DNA of 64,000 nt. It comes from Pseudomonas protegens CHA0 (GTDB lineage Bacteria; Pseudomonadota; Gammaproteobacteria; Pseudomonadales; Pseudomonadaceae). The stretch is from the NCBI RefSeq assembly GCF_000397205.1, contig NC_021237.1, positions 3,845,001-3,909,000 on the forward strand, given 5' to 3'. The notes under the pieces were generated by a model. It was not told the origin of the DNA. It searched no databases and saw nothing but the letters and a program-made list of their open reading frames with translations. The translations under genes and the position numbers were made by a program. This document shows positions 63,380-64,000 of this stretch, in pieces (position 1 is the first letter of the stretch; each line of letters begins with the position of its first letter).

Positions 63380-64000
63380 ATGATGATCGACGTACTGGTG
63401 GCCGCGCGCCACGACGAAGCCCTGGACATCTGCAGCTTCGAACTGGCCGCGGCCGACGCAAGCCCCCTGCCCGCCTTCAGCGCCGGCGCCCATATCGACG
63501 TGCATCTGGCCAACGGCCTGGTGCGCCAATACTCCCTGTGCAACCACCCCGCAGAGCGCCACCGCTACCTGATCGGCGTGCTCAAGGACCCTGCCTCCCG
63601 CGGCGGCTCCAGCAGCCTGCACCAGCAACTGGAGGTAGGCACGCGCCTGCGCATCAGCGAGCCACGCAACCTCTTTGCCCTGGAGCACGCAGCACGGCGC
63701 AGCCTGCTGTTCGCCGGCGGCATCGGCATTACCCCGCTCCTCAGCATGGCCGAACAGCTGGCCCACAGCGGCGCGGATTTCCAGCTGCACTACTGCGCTC
63801 GTTCGGCCCAGCGCGCGGCCTTCGTCCAGCGCTTGCAGGCCTCGCCCTTTGCCGAGCGGGTGAGCCTGCATTTCGACGAACAACCGGACACCGCCCTGGA
63901 TATCGCCCAGGCCCTGGCCGGGCCCCGGGACGACGTGCACCTGTATGTCTGCGGCCCCGGTGGCTTCATGCAACACGTGCTGGACAACGCCCGGGCCCAG
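63380..64000 (+). CDS. vanB: Vanillate O-demethylase reductase subunit, partial
   Basis: The frame is open from ATG 63380 (or 63383) to the window edge, 207 codons. VRQYSLCN is the FMN-binding site and FAGGIGITPLLSMAEQL the NAD-binding site of phthalate-dioxygenase-reductase enzymes. The C-terminal plant-type ferredoxin domain lies beyond the window. It transfers electrons from NADH to VanA. Confidence 0.88.
   Translation, partial: MMIDVLVAARHDEALDICSFELAAADASPLPAFSAGAHIDVHLANGLVRQYSLCNHPAERHRYLIGVLKDPASRGGSSSLHQQLEVGTRLRISEPRNLFALEHAARRSLLFAGGIGITPLLSMAEQLAHSGADFQLHYCARSAQRAAFVQRLQASPFAERVSLHFDEQPDTALDIAQALAGPRDDVHLYVCGPGGFMQHVLDNARAQ

Overview
The window looks like a chromosomal segment of a fluorescent-group Pseudomonas. 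This is inferred from high GC with strong G/C third-position codon bias, typical small pseudomonad families (DUF1652, DUF1883, DUF2986, YbjQ), a molybdate operon with a ModE-type operator, vanillate demethylase genes, and a REPIN of the P. fluorescens repeat type. No species call is possible from sequence alone.

Layout. 1-2.0 kb: thiosulfate dehydrogenase-type cytochromes (tsdB-tsdA, leftward, tsdA running off the edge) and a lipoprotein. 2.2-7.1 kb: small conserved proteins, then an alkylation-repair block (2OG-Fe(II) oxygenase, alkB, ada) and a nitronate monooxygenase. 7.2-9.8 kb: modABC behind a perfect ModE-like palindrome. 9.9-17.7 kb: topoisomerase IB, an ABC-F ATPase, a VOC protein, YbjQ, small proteins, an MliC-type lysozyme inhibitor, a PL7 alginate-lyase-like protein and a GNAT. 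17.7-24.5 kb: an accessory-looking, partly AT-rich stretch of secreted proteins of unknown function, an orphan fimbrial-adhesin-like gene, two copies of a duplicated leader, a two-helix membrane microprotein and tRNA-Leu(UAA). 24.9-34.5 kb: housekeeping and regulator/enzyme pairs (quinone reductase/TetR, HxlR/FabF), a CigR-like protein and a serine/threonine dehydratase-like enzyme. 34.7-45.4 kb: many lipoproteins and unknowns, including two tandem genes for tiny secreted Cys-rich peptides, a methyltransferase/unknown pair, low-GC unknowns and a GNAT-Rnk fusion. 45.5-49.7 kb: a nitrilase / NCS1 permease / small membrane protein cluster with a divergent LysR regulator. 50.0-52.6 kb: a decayed prophage in tRNA-Cys, bounded by perfect 80-bp direct repeats. 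53.0-60.5 kb: a polyamine-type binding protein, a class III aminotransferase and a LuxR regulator, a REPIN, then a leftward unit of a second binding protein, an AEC transporter and an HMG-CoA-lyase-like enzyme. 60.8-64 kb: a PatB-type C-S lyase/aminotransferase and vanAB behind VanR-type operators.

The most novel object is the pair of genes at 35.3-35.65 kb. Each encodes a signal peptide followed by a mature peptide of about 25 residues with Cys at mature positions 2, 12, 22 and 24, an internal VFGP/VLGP repeat and a shared CECP end. Other observations worth following are the duplicated leaders at 18.95-19.04 and 19.73-19.81 kb, an Ada that lacks three of its four zinc cysteines, a candidate small RNA at 25.5 kb, and a nearly G-free A/C-rich intergenic region at 60.5 kb. 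Coordinates and motifs were read directly from the sequence. Family names come from recognising conserved motifs without any database search.
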